Positions 25,741-34,150 of a stretch of 64,000 nt of DNA are shown piece after piece. This stretch comes from Vreelandella zhanjiangensis DSM 21076 (lineage in GTDB: Bacteria > Pseudomonadota > Gammaproteobacteria > Pseudomonadales > Halomonadaceae). A program made the translations under genes and the position numbers. The notes beneath the pieces are model-generated. The model ran no database searches and was not told the origin of the DNA. It saw only the letters and a program-made list of their open reading frames with translations. The stretch spans positions 1-64,000 of the forward strand of contig NZ_KB898648.1 in the NCBI RefSeq assembly GCF_000377665.1. Reading direction: 5' to 3'. Numbering within the stretch: the stretch's first letter is position 1; each line of letters opens with the position of its first letter.

Positions 25741-26904
25741 TCAGGCATTGGGAAGGGTAGACGTCGTAGATTTTGTATCCGCCGCGTTGCCTGATCTCGC
25801 CAATCCAGCGGTAAAGGCAAGGCAGGCGAAGGCTGTGACGGCGTAAGTGGGCGTCAATTGATCCATGATCAACCCGAAAAGGGGAGCGCCAGCAGTTTGG
25901 CCGATAGCGATGGTCAGAAAACCGATGGTCAGGCCTGTCGCGGGGCGTCTGGGCAGTGCCGAAACGCCCCACACCAAATAAACGCCGGTGAGCATGATGT
26001 AGGCCAAGCCGAATAGCGCCCCACCGAGTAGCGTCAGCGCGGGAGTGGTGCCTTCAAAGCCCACCAGCAGGATGCCGCCGGCCAGCGTAACCAGAAATAG
26101 CCAGTGGGTCCGGTCAATTCCAAACCGGGCAACGAGCGACCCAGCCCCCGCGCCCGCCATGCCTGCCGCACCGATGGCAATCCACAGAAGCCCCGCGCCA
26201 GTATGGCTCCAATCCAGGCGTAGCGTGACCAGCTGGCTGCCAAAAGACCACAGGGCCGTGCTTGAGGCGCCCATTAGAAAAGATGCGATGATTAATCGCT
26301 TAAGAGTTTTATTGAGCGTCGGTAAGCCTTTTGCGCGATTTTCTGCTGATTGGGCGTTACCCGGTACGCTGACGACGACTGCTATCGCCATGCACAATGC
26401 CATTGCTGCAAAGATCAAAAAAGCGATCCGCCAATGGCCGCCCATCAATAGCGCCACGGGCCCTGAAAGTACCACGCCTGCGCCGGTTCCGGCGTTGATG
26501 AGTGTATTGGTGGCGCCCTGTCGGGCGGGCTTGACCGCCGCAGCCACGGCGGCGGCCATGGGCGGCGACGCAAGGCCTGTGCTGGAGCCTGCCAGCATCA
26601 CAGCACCGGCAAGCCATAGCGATGAGGGCGCCGTTGCAATGCCTATCATGCCCATTGCCGCCACCAGCGCCGCACCGGTTGCCACCGCGCGGGGGCCTAG
26701 CCGCTCGGTCAGGTGGGCAGAGACAACAATCGCCACGCAATAGCCCAGAAAAGAGCCACCTGATATCAACCCGCCCACGGTTGAGGATAAAGAGAGATCC
26801 GCATCGATTTGGGGAAGAAATAGCCCAAAAGCAAAGCGGGCAAAGCCGTAGCAGATGGCAATGAGCCCAAATCCCACGGCGCCGAGCGTCATGCCCGGGC
26901 TCAT
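25741..26904 (-). CDS. MFS transporter, YbfB/YjiJ-like
   Basis: The 387-residue membrane protein has about twelve hydrophobic segments. The N-terminal pattern GFGLIAICYGFARFAFGLFL resembles the YbfB/YjiJ branch of the major facilitator superfamily. The loop between helices 2 and 3 is SAHLTERLGPRAV, close to the MFS motif A position. Its ATG at 26904 overlaps the TetR gene's TGA (ATGA), so it is co-expressed with and probably controlled by that repressor. It would export or import a small molecule that the TetR senses. A role with the neighbouring iron genes is possible but unsupported. Confidence 0.85.
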   Translation of the reverse strand: MSPGMTLGAVGFGLIAICYGFARFAFGLFLPQIDADLSLSSTVGGLISGGSFLGYCVAIVVSAHLTERLGPRAVATGAALVAAMGMIGIATAPSSLWLAGAVMLAGSSTGLASPPMAAAVAAAVKPARQGATNTLINAGTGAGVVLSGPVALLMGGHWRIAFLIFAAMALCMAIAVVVSVPGNAQSAENRAKGLPTLNKTLKRLIIASFLMGASSTALWSFGSQLVTLRLDWSHTGAGLLWIAIGAAGMAGAGAGSLVARFGIDRTHWLFLVTLAGGILLVGFEGTTPALTLLGGALFGLAYIMLTGVYLVWGVSALPRRPATGLTIGFLTIAIGQTAGAPLFGLIMDQLTPTYAVTAFACLAFTAGLARSGNAADTKSTTSTLPNA

Positions 26905-27428
26905 GATGATGCCTGTTTGACTAGACGAACCGCGCAATGTCGAGCGGTGGCAACGGCATCCGCGCCGCGATAGATGGCGGTCGCCGTTGCGCCTTCGAAC
27001 AGAATCAGAATTTGCTCGGCGAGCTGCTCATTGCCGCGACCGTTGGTTTCGAGTGCAATGATTTCCTGGATCTTGCTCCAGACTCCGGCCTTGTGAGCGG
27101 CCATGACCTCGGCAATTTCCGGTACATCGCCACCGGTTTCCCCATAAGCGCGTAGAAAAAGGCACCCTCGGCAGCCTTCTACCCGCACCCAGTCTTCAAG
27201 CGCTTTGAACAGTGCATCAACACTGCTCACATCCAATCTACGTAAGAATCGCTTGTCGCGCTCCGAAAGCACTTTGGCGATAAGTGAATGTTTGCTGCCC
27301 GCATGTTTATAGAGCGTTCTGCTCGACATGCCGGCAGCCTGCGTAAGCCGATCTATCCCGGTGGCGGTAAAGCCATGCCGGTCGAAAAGGGATTCAGCGG
27401 CGGAGATAAGCTTCGTTTTAATGTCCAT
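26901..27428 (-). CDS. TetR-family repressor
   Basis: The 175-residue regulator has an N-terminal helix-turn-helix in KLISAAESLFDRHGFTATGI and DRLTQAAGMSSRTLYKHAGS. A variable, helical ligand domain follows, with two cysteines in RVEGCRGCLFLRAY. A palindrome lies 7 bases upstream of its start codon (27435-27458), so it very likely represses itself and the overlapping MFS gene. The ligand is unknown. Domain order and length are normal for the family. Confidence 0.9.
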   Translation of the reverse strand: MDIKTKLISAAESLFDRHGFTATGIDRLTQAAGMSSRTLYKHAGSKHSLIAKVLSERDKRFLRRLDVSSVDALFKALEDWVRVEGCRGCLFLRAYGETGGDVPEIAEVMAAHKAGVWSKIQEIIALETNGRGNEQLAEQILILFEGATATAIYRGADAVATARHCAVRLVKQASS

Positions 27429-27434
27429 GCATTC

Positions 27435-27458
27435 AATGTAAAACGATCACTTTACATT
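27435..27458. promoter_or_regulatory. TetR operator
   Basis: Perfect 8-base arms AATGTAAA (27435-27442) and TTTACATT (27451-27458) enclose the 8-base centre ACGATCAC, giving a 24-base operator around GATC. The site covers the expected ribosome site and leader of the TetR gene. The arms happen to equal those of the LacI operator at 9366, but spacing and context differ. Confidence 0.75.
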
Positions 27459-27542
27459 GTCAAAAAAAGAACCTGCTTTGCTTAACCCCAGGGCGTGTTA
27501 ACGAAACAGGCACCGGGGCACAGTGGCTTTCATAAAACGTGT

Positions 27543-29657
27543 TTAGAAGCGGTAGTGAACGCTTGCGGTAATTCCGCGCTCAGCGCCGAAGTAGCAGTAG
27601 TCCAGCGAGTTGCATGAGGCTACGTACTCTTTATCCAGCACGTTGTTGACGTTCAGGCGGGTTTCGACGCCGTTAACGCCTACGTGACTCCAGTCATAGC
27701 CGATGGTGGCGTCCACCAGGGTGTAGTCGGGCACGGTTTCGGTATTGGCGCGGTCCGCGGCGATGTCTGCGTAATGGCGTACCCCAACGCCTGCATCCAC
27801 GCCGTTTAGCCAACCGCTATTGGCTGCATAATGGCCCCATAGCTGCACCTGGTGCCGGGGGGAGTAAATGGCGTTGTTGCCCTGGTTGCCGTCGTCGCTC
27901 TTGGCATAGGTAATATCGGTGAAGCTGTAGCCTGCCTGTAGCGAGAGCGTTTCGGTCAGTTGGGTCTGGGCTTCCAGCTCAAGGCCTTGGGATTCGATTT
28001 CACCCACCGCGCGGTAGGGGTCAGAGGGCTGCTCTTTGGTGGCCACGTTTTTCTGGCTGATGTGGAAAAGTGCCGCGCTGTACTGGCTGGCGCTACCGCT
28101 GGGTTGGTATTTCACTCCGGTTTCCCACTGCTCGCCTTCCATGGGGGAGAGCAAATCGCCGCGCGCGTCTACAAAGCTTGTGGGGGTAAACGCGGTGGAG
28201 TAACTCAGGTAAGGCGCCACGCCGTTATCGAACAGATAAACCACGCCGGCACGGCCGCTGAATTGGGTATCGCTGAGCGAGCTTGAGGCATCGGTATCCA
28301 GGTCCGTGTTATCGATACTGACCCAGTCGTAGCGCCCGCCCAGGGTGAAGCGCCAGTTATCAAGCGCGATTTGATCCTGTAGATACACACCGGTCTGTTC
28401 GATTTCATGACGCTCGCGAATGGGGGCGTAAAAGGCCACCGGGCTCGTGCCATAGACCGGCTCAAACGCGTTGATCGGCTCAAAGGCGCCGGAAGGCCAG
28501 GCAACCTCGTTTTCGCGCTGCTGATAATCCACTCCCAAGAGCAGCGCGTGATCCATAAAGCCGTCGCTGAGCCGGGCTTCCAACTGATTATCAATCGTCC
28601 AGGCTTGAAGGGATTCGTCGCTACCGGAGTAGTAGCGGTTCAGCTCATTGGAGGTAGGTGACGTCCAGCCAAAGCCGTAAGGCTGGTTGAGTACTACGTC
28701 CGAGTTGAGGTAACGCAGCATTTGGCGGCCGGTCATCTGGTCATTAAAACGGTGCTCAAGCGTATAGCCGAACATGCGCTGCGTGCGCTCATAGGCATCG
28801 TAATCTTCTTCGCCGTCAAAGAAGTTATTGCTGATTTTACGCCCGTTGCGGGGTACCACGGCGCCTTCATAAGGCACGCCAGAGTGATAACCGCCTTCGG
28901 GTTCATCTTGCAGGTAGGCTTCAACGGTCAGGCTGGTATCGTCGGTCATGTCCCACGTCAAACGCGGGGCAATGGCGTAGCGCTGCTCTTCGGTGGGGCC
29001 GAACTGGGTATCGGCGGCGCTGGCAATACCGGTCAGGCGAAACGCCACCCGCTGCTGCTCGCCAATCGGCCCGGTAAGATCAAACGCGGCGCTGCGCTGA
29101 TGATTGTTGCCCACTCGCAAGCGCAGCTCGCCGCCCTGCTCGAATTCAGGGCGCTTGCTGTTGAGCGCCACTACGCCGCCTGGGGATGCGCGGCCGTAAA
29201 GCACGGACGCAGGACCGCGGACGACTTCGATGCTTTCCAGAAACCATGGGTCAATACGCATGGAACTGTGCGAGTTGGCATCGCCCATTACCTTGAGCCC
29301 GTCTAGAAAAGTATTGCTCAAGCTGCCGTCGGAAAAGCCGCGCAGCACCAGGTAATCAAAGCGGTTGGAAGCGCCCACCTGATTTGAATAAACGCCGGGC
29401 GTGTAATCGGTCGCCCGCTGAACGGTGCTTACCCCACGGTTCTCCATCTGCTCGCGGGTAATCGTGGAAACACTTTGTGGGGTTTCGATAGCTGGTGTTT
29501 CCAGTTTGGTCGCGGCTTGCTGAGCGGTCACCGTCACCGTCGATAGCTGGCGCGAGGCATCCAGCGCTTGTGCATAGGTAATGGGTATCGAGCCACCTGC
29601 CAGGGCAATGGATAAAACAAGGTGGCGATAGGGGAAGCGGTGCTGGCGCGTAAGCAT
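27543..29657 (-). CDS. TonB-dependent siderophore receptor 2
   Basis: About 704 residues with a signal peptide (RHLVLSIALAGGSIPITYAQA), a plug (LETPAIETPQSVSTITREQM, YLVLRGFSDGSLSNTFLDGL, ESIEVVRGPASVLYGRASPG) and a barrel ending SVHYRF. Like receptor 1 it has the NNVLDKEYVASCNSLDYCYF segment with two cysteines near the end, so the two probably belong to the same receptor group. The ATG at 29657 is preferred over an upstream TTG at 29672. A Fur-like box lies 22-41 bases upstream. It has no adjacent binding protein of its own. Confidence 0.9.
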   Translation of the reverse strand: MLTRQHRFPYRHLVLSIALAGGSIPITYAQALDASRQLSTVTVTAQQAATKLETPAIETPQSVSTITREQMENRGVSTVQRATDYTPGVYSNQVGASNRFDYLVLRGFSDGSLSNTFLDGLKVMGDANSHSSMRIDPWFLESIEVVRGPASVLYGRASPGGVVALNSKRPEFEQGGELRLRVGNNHQRSAAFDLTGPIGEQQRVAFRLTGIASAADTQFGPTEEQRYAIAPRLTWDMTDDTSLTVEAYLQDEPEGGYHSGVPYEGAVVPRNGRKISNNFFDGEEDYDAYERTQRMFGYTLEHRFNDQMTGRQMLRYLNSDVVLNQPYGFGWTSPTSNELNRYYSGSDESLQAWTIDNQLEARLSDGFMDHALLLGVDYQQRENEVAWPSGAFEPINAFEPVYGTSPVAFYAPIRERHEIEQTGVYLQDQIALDNWRFTLGGRYDWVSIDNTDLDTDASSSLSDTQFSGRAGVVYLFDNGVAPYLSYSTAFTPTSFVDARGDLLSPMEGEQWETGVKYQPSGSASQYSAALFHISQKNVATKEQPSDPYRAVGEIESQGLELEAQTQLTETLSLQAGYSFTDITYAKSDDGNQGNNAIYSPRHQVQLWGHYAANSGWLNGVDAGVGVRHYADIAADRANTETVPDYTLVDATIGYDWSHVGVNGVETRLNVNNVLDKEYVASCNSLDYCYFGAERGITASVHYRF

Positions 29658-29678
29658 GGCAATAAGTCTCAACCGTTT

Positions 29679-29698
29679 ATAGTAATGAGAATTATTGA
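29679..29698. promoter_or_regulatory. Fur box before TonB receptor 2
   Basis: The sequence ATAGTAATGAGAATTATTGA contains AATGAGAATTATT, close to the core of the Fur consensus. It lies directly upstream of the receptor start and would link its expression to iron shortage. Confidence 0.6.
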
Positions 29699-29784
29699 TC
29701 TTAAGTGGCCCGCTGAGCTATGCCAGATGCCAAACCTGATATGCGTAATGCTAACGCTTAAGCAAATATGCAAAGCATCCGCTT

Positions 29785-30717
29785 TCACGGCTTGGGCGTT
29801 TTATAGGCGTGCCGATTAACGTCCGTGGGCGGAATGCCAAAGTGGCGCTTGAAGGCGGTGGCAAAGTTGGTCGCGTGGCGATAGCCGCAGGTATGGGCTG
29901 CCTGTTGAACGCTATAGCCTTTTGCCAATACGCAATATGCCCGCTGAAGCCGGCATTGGCGTAAGTGATCAAAGAGGGAGTAGCCGTAAAGCGCACTAAA
30001 CTTTTGCCGCAGGCTGCTGGGGCTCATCGCCGCGCTGCGGGCCAGGTCACTCAGGCGGTAATCGATCATGGGGTTATCGCGTAGCTCGGCATGTAAGCGG
30101 GCGAGCCGCTCGCGCTCGCGATGCTTAATGCCTGGGGCAGGCTTAATATTGCTGGGCTGCGATGTGGGTAACCCATAGCCTAAAAGCTGCAAGGCAAGCC
30201 CTTGCCAGACTAACGACTGTCGCCAGTCGTCGAGTGGAAATTCACGGGTGGCACACAGCTGTTCAAAGAGCGCGGGAGGGAGCGTCCAGGCGTGCAGTTG
30301 AGGCTCATGAGCGCTGGGTAGCGCATAAGACTCGGTGGTCAGAACGGCGATGTTCAGCGTACGTAGCCGTGCTTGAGCGGGCTGTTCGACGATCAGTGGT
30401 GCCTGCGGCGTGAAATGCGCACACAGCCCCTGACCGGCGCTAATCACCAAACGCTTTTGTCCCTGGGCGATCTCAATACCGCCTTCCATCACGACACATA
30501 AAAACCATGGTACCGTCTGCGTGGAGCGCGAGGCGTAGCGCTGGCGTACCTCAAGGTCGGATAACGTGAGATGCAGGCCAGGGGGCAGCGGCAAGTCGCT
30601 GACGCTGCCCAACGCAATGGGGTGATCATGCCCTTGATAAGCGTGTAAGTAATCGATGCCGAACTTATGCCCCAACTGACTCAAGGTCGACGGCGTGAGA
30701 GACGTAATAGTCGGCAT
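29785..30717 (-). CDS. AraC-family regulator, PchR-like
   Basis: The 310-residue protein has a C-terminal AraC DNA-binding domain with two helix-turn-helix units (about residues 215-305). The first is DYRLSDLARSAAMSPSSLRQ and the second HTCGYRHATNFATAFKRHFG, ending in IPPTDVNRH. The N-terminal part (TVPWFLCVVMEGGIEIAQGQ) resembles PchR/YbtA-type sensors, which activate receptor genes when their ferric siderophore is present. It lies 19 bases downstream of TonB receptor 3 on the same strand, so the two probably share a transcript and the regulator probably acts on that receptor's promoter. Confidence 0.87.
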   Translation of the reverse strand: MPTITSLTPSTLSQLGHKFGIDYLHAYQGHDHPIALGSVSDLPLPPGLHLTLSDLEVRQRYASRSTQTVPWFLCVVMEGGIEIAQGQKRLVISAGQGLCAHFTPQAPLIVEQPAQARLRTLNIAVLTTESYALPSAHEPQLHAWTLPPALFEQLCATREFPLDDWRQSLVWQGLALQLLGYGLPTSQPSNIKPAPGIKHRERERLARLHAELRDNPMIDYRLSDLARSAAMSPSSLRQKFSALYGYSLFDHLRQCRLQRAYCVLAKGYSVQQAAHTCGYRHATNFATAFKRHFGIPPTDVNRHAYKTPKP

Positions 30718-30736
30718 CGATAGACTGACCTATGGC

Positions 30737-32911
30737 TTAGTAATCCAGTGACCAACCCAGCGTGAACGTACGGCCACGACCCTGGTAATCGTAAAGGTAT
30801 TCTGGCCCGTAGGTGGGTGAGTAGAAACCTACGGCGCGCTGACCCCAGGGGGTCGAATACTGCTCATCGGTCAAGTTGCTGATACCCAAACTGAGGGTGC
30901 CCAGCGCGGTATCCTGGCTGCCGATCAGGTCGAAGGTGGTGAAGCCGTCGATGCGGCCATCACCACTGTCTTTATAATCGCGCGCGTGGCTGCCTTGAAG
31001 GCGCAGTGTTCGATCATTATCTGCCCAGGCAACATGAGCGGTCAGGCTATCCTGCGAAGGGTAGGGCGCCACGGTAATGCCGCGATCCTGCCAACTGCCA
31101 TCCTCCTTGCGTTCTGAGACGAGTGTATGCAGCGTGCCGCCCACTTCCCAGTGGTCGCCGATAAAGCGAGTGACCGATGCTTCCAGGCCGTAATCGCGAC
31201 GGTCGTCGTCGACCTGGGTAACGTTCAGGTCACTATCAAGCTCCATGGCGGTATCCGACCAGGCATAGTAAACCGCGGCCTGGGTCATCCAGTCGCCGCC
31301 ACGGTAGCGCCAGCCAAGCTCCACCTGCTGCGTCTTGATACCATCCAGCGGGTTGTCGGCAACGGTTTGTCCGGCTTTTCCGTAGTATTTGGACGGATCG
31401 GGTAGCTCGAAGCCTTCCGAATAGCCAAGCCAGCTTTGGTGGCCGTTGTCGAAGTCGTACAGGGTACTGATGTTATACAGCGTGACGTTGTAGTCGCTTG
31501 AACCGCCCGGCACGTTATTGAAGTCGTCGATATCCACATCCATGCGCTGGTGGCGAATGCCGCCGCTTAGCTGGAGCTGGTCCGTCAGCCACCACTCGCT
31601 TTGCGCAAATAGAGCCAGAGTGTCGATATCGAAGCCTGGGTAGCGCGGTGTGATACGGTCGGCGCGCTGCACGAGCCCACCGGAGGCGTCGCTTGCCGCG
31701 CGATCAAAGCGCATCTGCGTGGCGTCGAAGGATTCACGATCCAGATCGGCGCCATAGGTCAGGTTGAGACTATCCGTCAGGTCCGCCGAGAAGAGCCCTT
31801 TCAAGCCGCTTAACGTGGTGTTCTGCTGGGAGGCCGCAAAGTAATAGCCACCGCCTTGGGCCGCGTAGGGGAACGGGTGGAAACTGGATTCTTCTTCACG
31901 ATGGAACGCCTGAAGATAGAAATCCTGATTCAGCAAATTGGCATGGTGGTAGTTGACGCTAAACATCTTGCGGTCGGTGCGCGGGTCGCGGTCGGCGGTA
32001 AAGCCGTCGCGGATATCGGCATCGTTAAGATTGGGCGCAGCGGCCGCCAGGTTGGGGTAGTAAACCCCACGGTCGCCCTGCTTGCCTGACTCATATAGCT
32101 GGCCACTGAGCGTTAGCGTCTGTTCGTCGCTTAGCTCAACGTGCACGTTGCCTAAAATATCCAGGCTACGGTTGTCCTGCAGATCGCTCTGGGCGATATC
32201 GGGAAAGATCTCATCGCCTCTGGTGTCGTACTGGCGGCCATTTTCGACTAGCGATACGCCAATGCGCCCCTGTACCGTATCGTTACCGCCGCTGGCCGAC
32301 TGGGAGAGGCGCCGATCAAGATCATGGCTGTGATTGAAGCCGCTGGTCACACTGACCTGGGTTTCAAAATGCGGCGCGCCGCTTTCGCCCTGCTTGGTAA
32401 TGATGTTGATCAGCCCGCCCGTGGCGCCACCGCCATACAGGCTGCTGGTGCCGGAGAGCACTTCGACGCGTTCGATATTGAACGGATCAATGGCATCGAA
32501 CTGGCGCGATAAGCCGCGCGAATTGTTCAGTGAAATGCCGTCAATCAATACTTGAACGCTGCGCCCACGCATGTTCTGCCCCGCGTTGGTGCGCCCCTGC
32601 GGGCCAAAATCGAGCCCCGGTACCAGCTTGCCCAAGGCCGTTTTAAGATCACCGCCCGCACTGATCTGTTGCTGAAGCTCTTCGCTCTCAACAATATGAA
32701 CGGCGCCTGAAATCTGGCTGATATGCGTTGGCGTACGCGAGCCTACGACGACTAGCGTTTCCTGGGCGGCGCTTTCATTCGTTTGGGCCGTTGCTGTTTG
32801 GGTATTTGTTGTTTGTTCAGCTGCTGTCTGTGCATTGGAGGTTTGCGCAAAGGCCAGCAAAGGAAAAGCGCCGCTCAAAAGACCGACGCTTAATACGATA
32901 GTGCGGTTCAT
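30737..32911 (-). CDS. TonB-dependent receptor 3 (catecholate-receptor-like)
   Basis: The 724-residue receptor has a signal peptide (MNRTIVLSVGLLSGAFPLLA) and then a low-complexity Thr/Gln/Ala stretch (residues 23-50). The plug contains GLDFGPQGRTNAGQNMRGR, VLIDGISLNN and VEVLSGTSSLYGGGATGG, and a barrel follows. The plug has NMRGRSVQVLIDG as in catecholate or haem-type receptors rather than the hydroxamate group of receptors 1 and 2. A Fur-like box lies 61-79 bases upstream and the AraC gene follows 19 bases after its stop. Its ligand is not determinable from sequence. Confidence 0.9.
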   Translation of the reverse strand: MNRTIVLSVGLLSGAFPLLAFAQTSNAQTAAEQTTNTQTATAQTNESAAQETLVVVGSRTPTHISQISGAVHIVESEELQQQISAGGDLKTALGKLVPGLDFGPQGRTNAGQNMRGRSVQVLIDGISLNNSRGLSRQFDAIDPFNIERVEVLSGTSSLYGGGATGGLINIITKQGESGAPHFETQVSVTSGFNHSHDLDRRLSQSASGGNDTVQGRIGVSLVENGRQYDTRGDEIFPDIAQSDLQDNRSLDILGNVHVELSDEQTLTLSGQLYESGKQGDRGVYYPNLAAAAPNLNDADIRDGFTADRDPRTDRKMFSVNYHHANLLNQDFYLQAFHREEESSFHPFPYAAQGGGYYFAASQQNTTLSGLKGLFSADLTDSLNLTYGADLDRESFDATQMRFDRAASDASGGLVQRADRITPRYPGFDIDTLALFAQSEWWLTDQLQLSGGIRHQRMDVDIDDFNNVPGGSSDYNVTLYNISTLYDFDNGHQSWLGYSEGFELPDPSKYYGKAGQTVADNPLDGIKTQQVELGWRYRGGDWMTQAAVYYAWSDTAMELDSDLNVTQVDDDRRDYGLEASVTRFIGDHWEVGGTLHTLVSERKEDGSWQDRGITVAPYPSQDSLTAHVAWADNDRTLRLQGSHARDYKDSGDGRIDGFTTFDLIGSQDTALGTLSLGISNLTDEQYSTPWGQRAVGFYSPTYGPEYLYDYQGRGRTFTLGWSLDY

Positions 32912-32971
32912 GGGTTATCCAGAGAACAGGTTGTTGTTAACCGTGATCCTATCATTGGCGAGAGGAAACGC

Positions 32972-32990
32972 AATGATAAATGTTCTCATT
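32972..32990. promoter_or_regulatory. Fur box before TonB receptor 3
   Basis: AATGATAAATGTTCTCATT has AATGA/TCATT ends and an internal partial palindrome, similar to the Fur consensus. It lies between the receptor and ubiK; position and direction fit control of the receptor. Confidence 0.55.
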
Positions 32991-33006
32991 GTTAACCCAG
33001 GAAGCC

Positions 33007-33411
33007 TTACTTATCGTCTTTCAGATTGCGGCTAGCGGTTGGCTTGCTGGGGGCTACCGTGTCGTCGGCCTTAGGCTTTTTGTCCGCTGTCTTGGGGGTG
33101 TCTTTCGACGGGCTTTCCGTCGCTTCGACAGAAGCCGTGGGCGCGGGCGTCTGTGGGGCAGACTTCTGGTTTTCAATCGTGGTTTCCAGGTTTGCCACCT
33201 GACGCTCCAGCGCCTCCACGCGGGAGCGCGTGCGCTGTAGTACATCCATCAGGATATCAAAGTCTTCCCGAGAGACGAGTTCCAGACGATCAAAGGCGCC
33301 GCGAACGACCTGCTGTACACCTTTCTGAATATCTTCCGGGGCCTGTGATGCATTCTGTAAACGATCGCCGATCTGCTGGGCCAGTCGGCTAATACGGTCT
33401 TGGGGCGCCAT
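33007..33411 (-). CDS. ubiK: Ubiquinone biosynthesis accessory factor UbiK (YqiC/BMFP family)
   Basis: The 134-residue protein begins with the conserved family region (RISRLAQQIGDRLQNA, GAFDRLELVSREDFDILMDV) and a coiled coil (RTRSRVEALERQVANLETTI, about 60-80). UbiK forms a complex with UbiJ and helps the ubiquinone synthesis metabolon reach its lipid substrate. Family members are usually 80-100 residues. Here a tail of about 50 residues rich in Pro, Ala, Thr, Lys and Asp (from about residue 84) is added, likely disordered. Location next to glnK agrees with the arrangement in pseudomonads. Confidence 0.88.
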   Translation of the reverse strand: MAPQDRISRLAQQIGDRLQNASQAPEDIQKGVQQVVRGAFDRLELVSREDFDILMDVLQRTRSRVEALERQVANLETTIENQKSAPQTPAPTASVEATESPSKDTPKTADKKPKADDTVAPSKPTASRNLKDDK

Positions 33412-33531
33412 CGTTCTCTCCTTGATAGGGGGTCATACAAAAGTGGGCACTCTCTCAAGGATACGCAACCCTTAAAGAGTACGCATGTATTGCATGGAGT
33501 GTTTTAGGGATTTGTCTTCCATGAGGCGCTG

Positions 33532-33580
33532 CGCTTCTTCTTGGTGCGGCGGCATATTCTGATTGCGCTGTGCTGGTGCA
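33532..33580 (+). promoter_or_regulatory. NtrC enhancer: two sites 32 bases apart
   Basis: The strong site TGCGCTGTGCTGGTGCA (33564-33580) matches the NtrC consensus TGCAC...TGGTGCA at nearly every conserved position. A weaker site at 33532-33548 keeps the TGGTGC half. The two are 32 bases apart, three helical turns, as at E. coli glnA. Their centres are about 130 and 160 bases upstream of the predicted start of transcription. Confidence 0.7.
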
Positions 33581-33645
33581 TGCCTTGCCGCGTCAGCCAG
33601 GCGATGCTCCTTTTTCGTGCTTAGATTTTCATTTTTTAAATATAA

Positions 33646-34104
<459 letters not shown>

Positions 34105-34150
34105 GCAGTGAGTGACAGGGATACTTTCATAGTTCAACGGGGAACTAACA

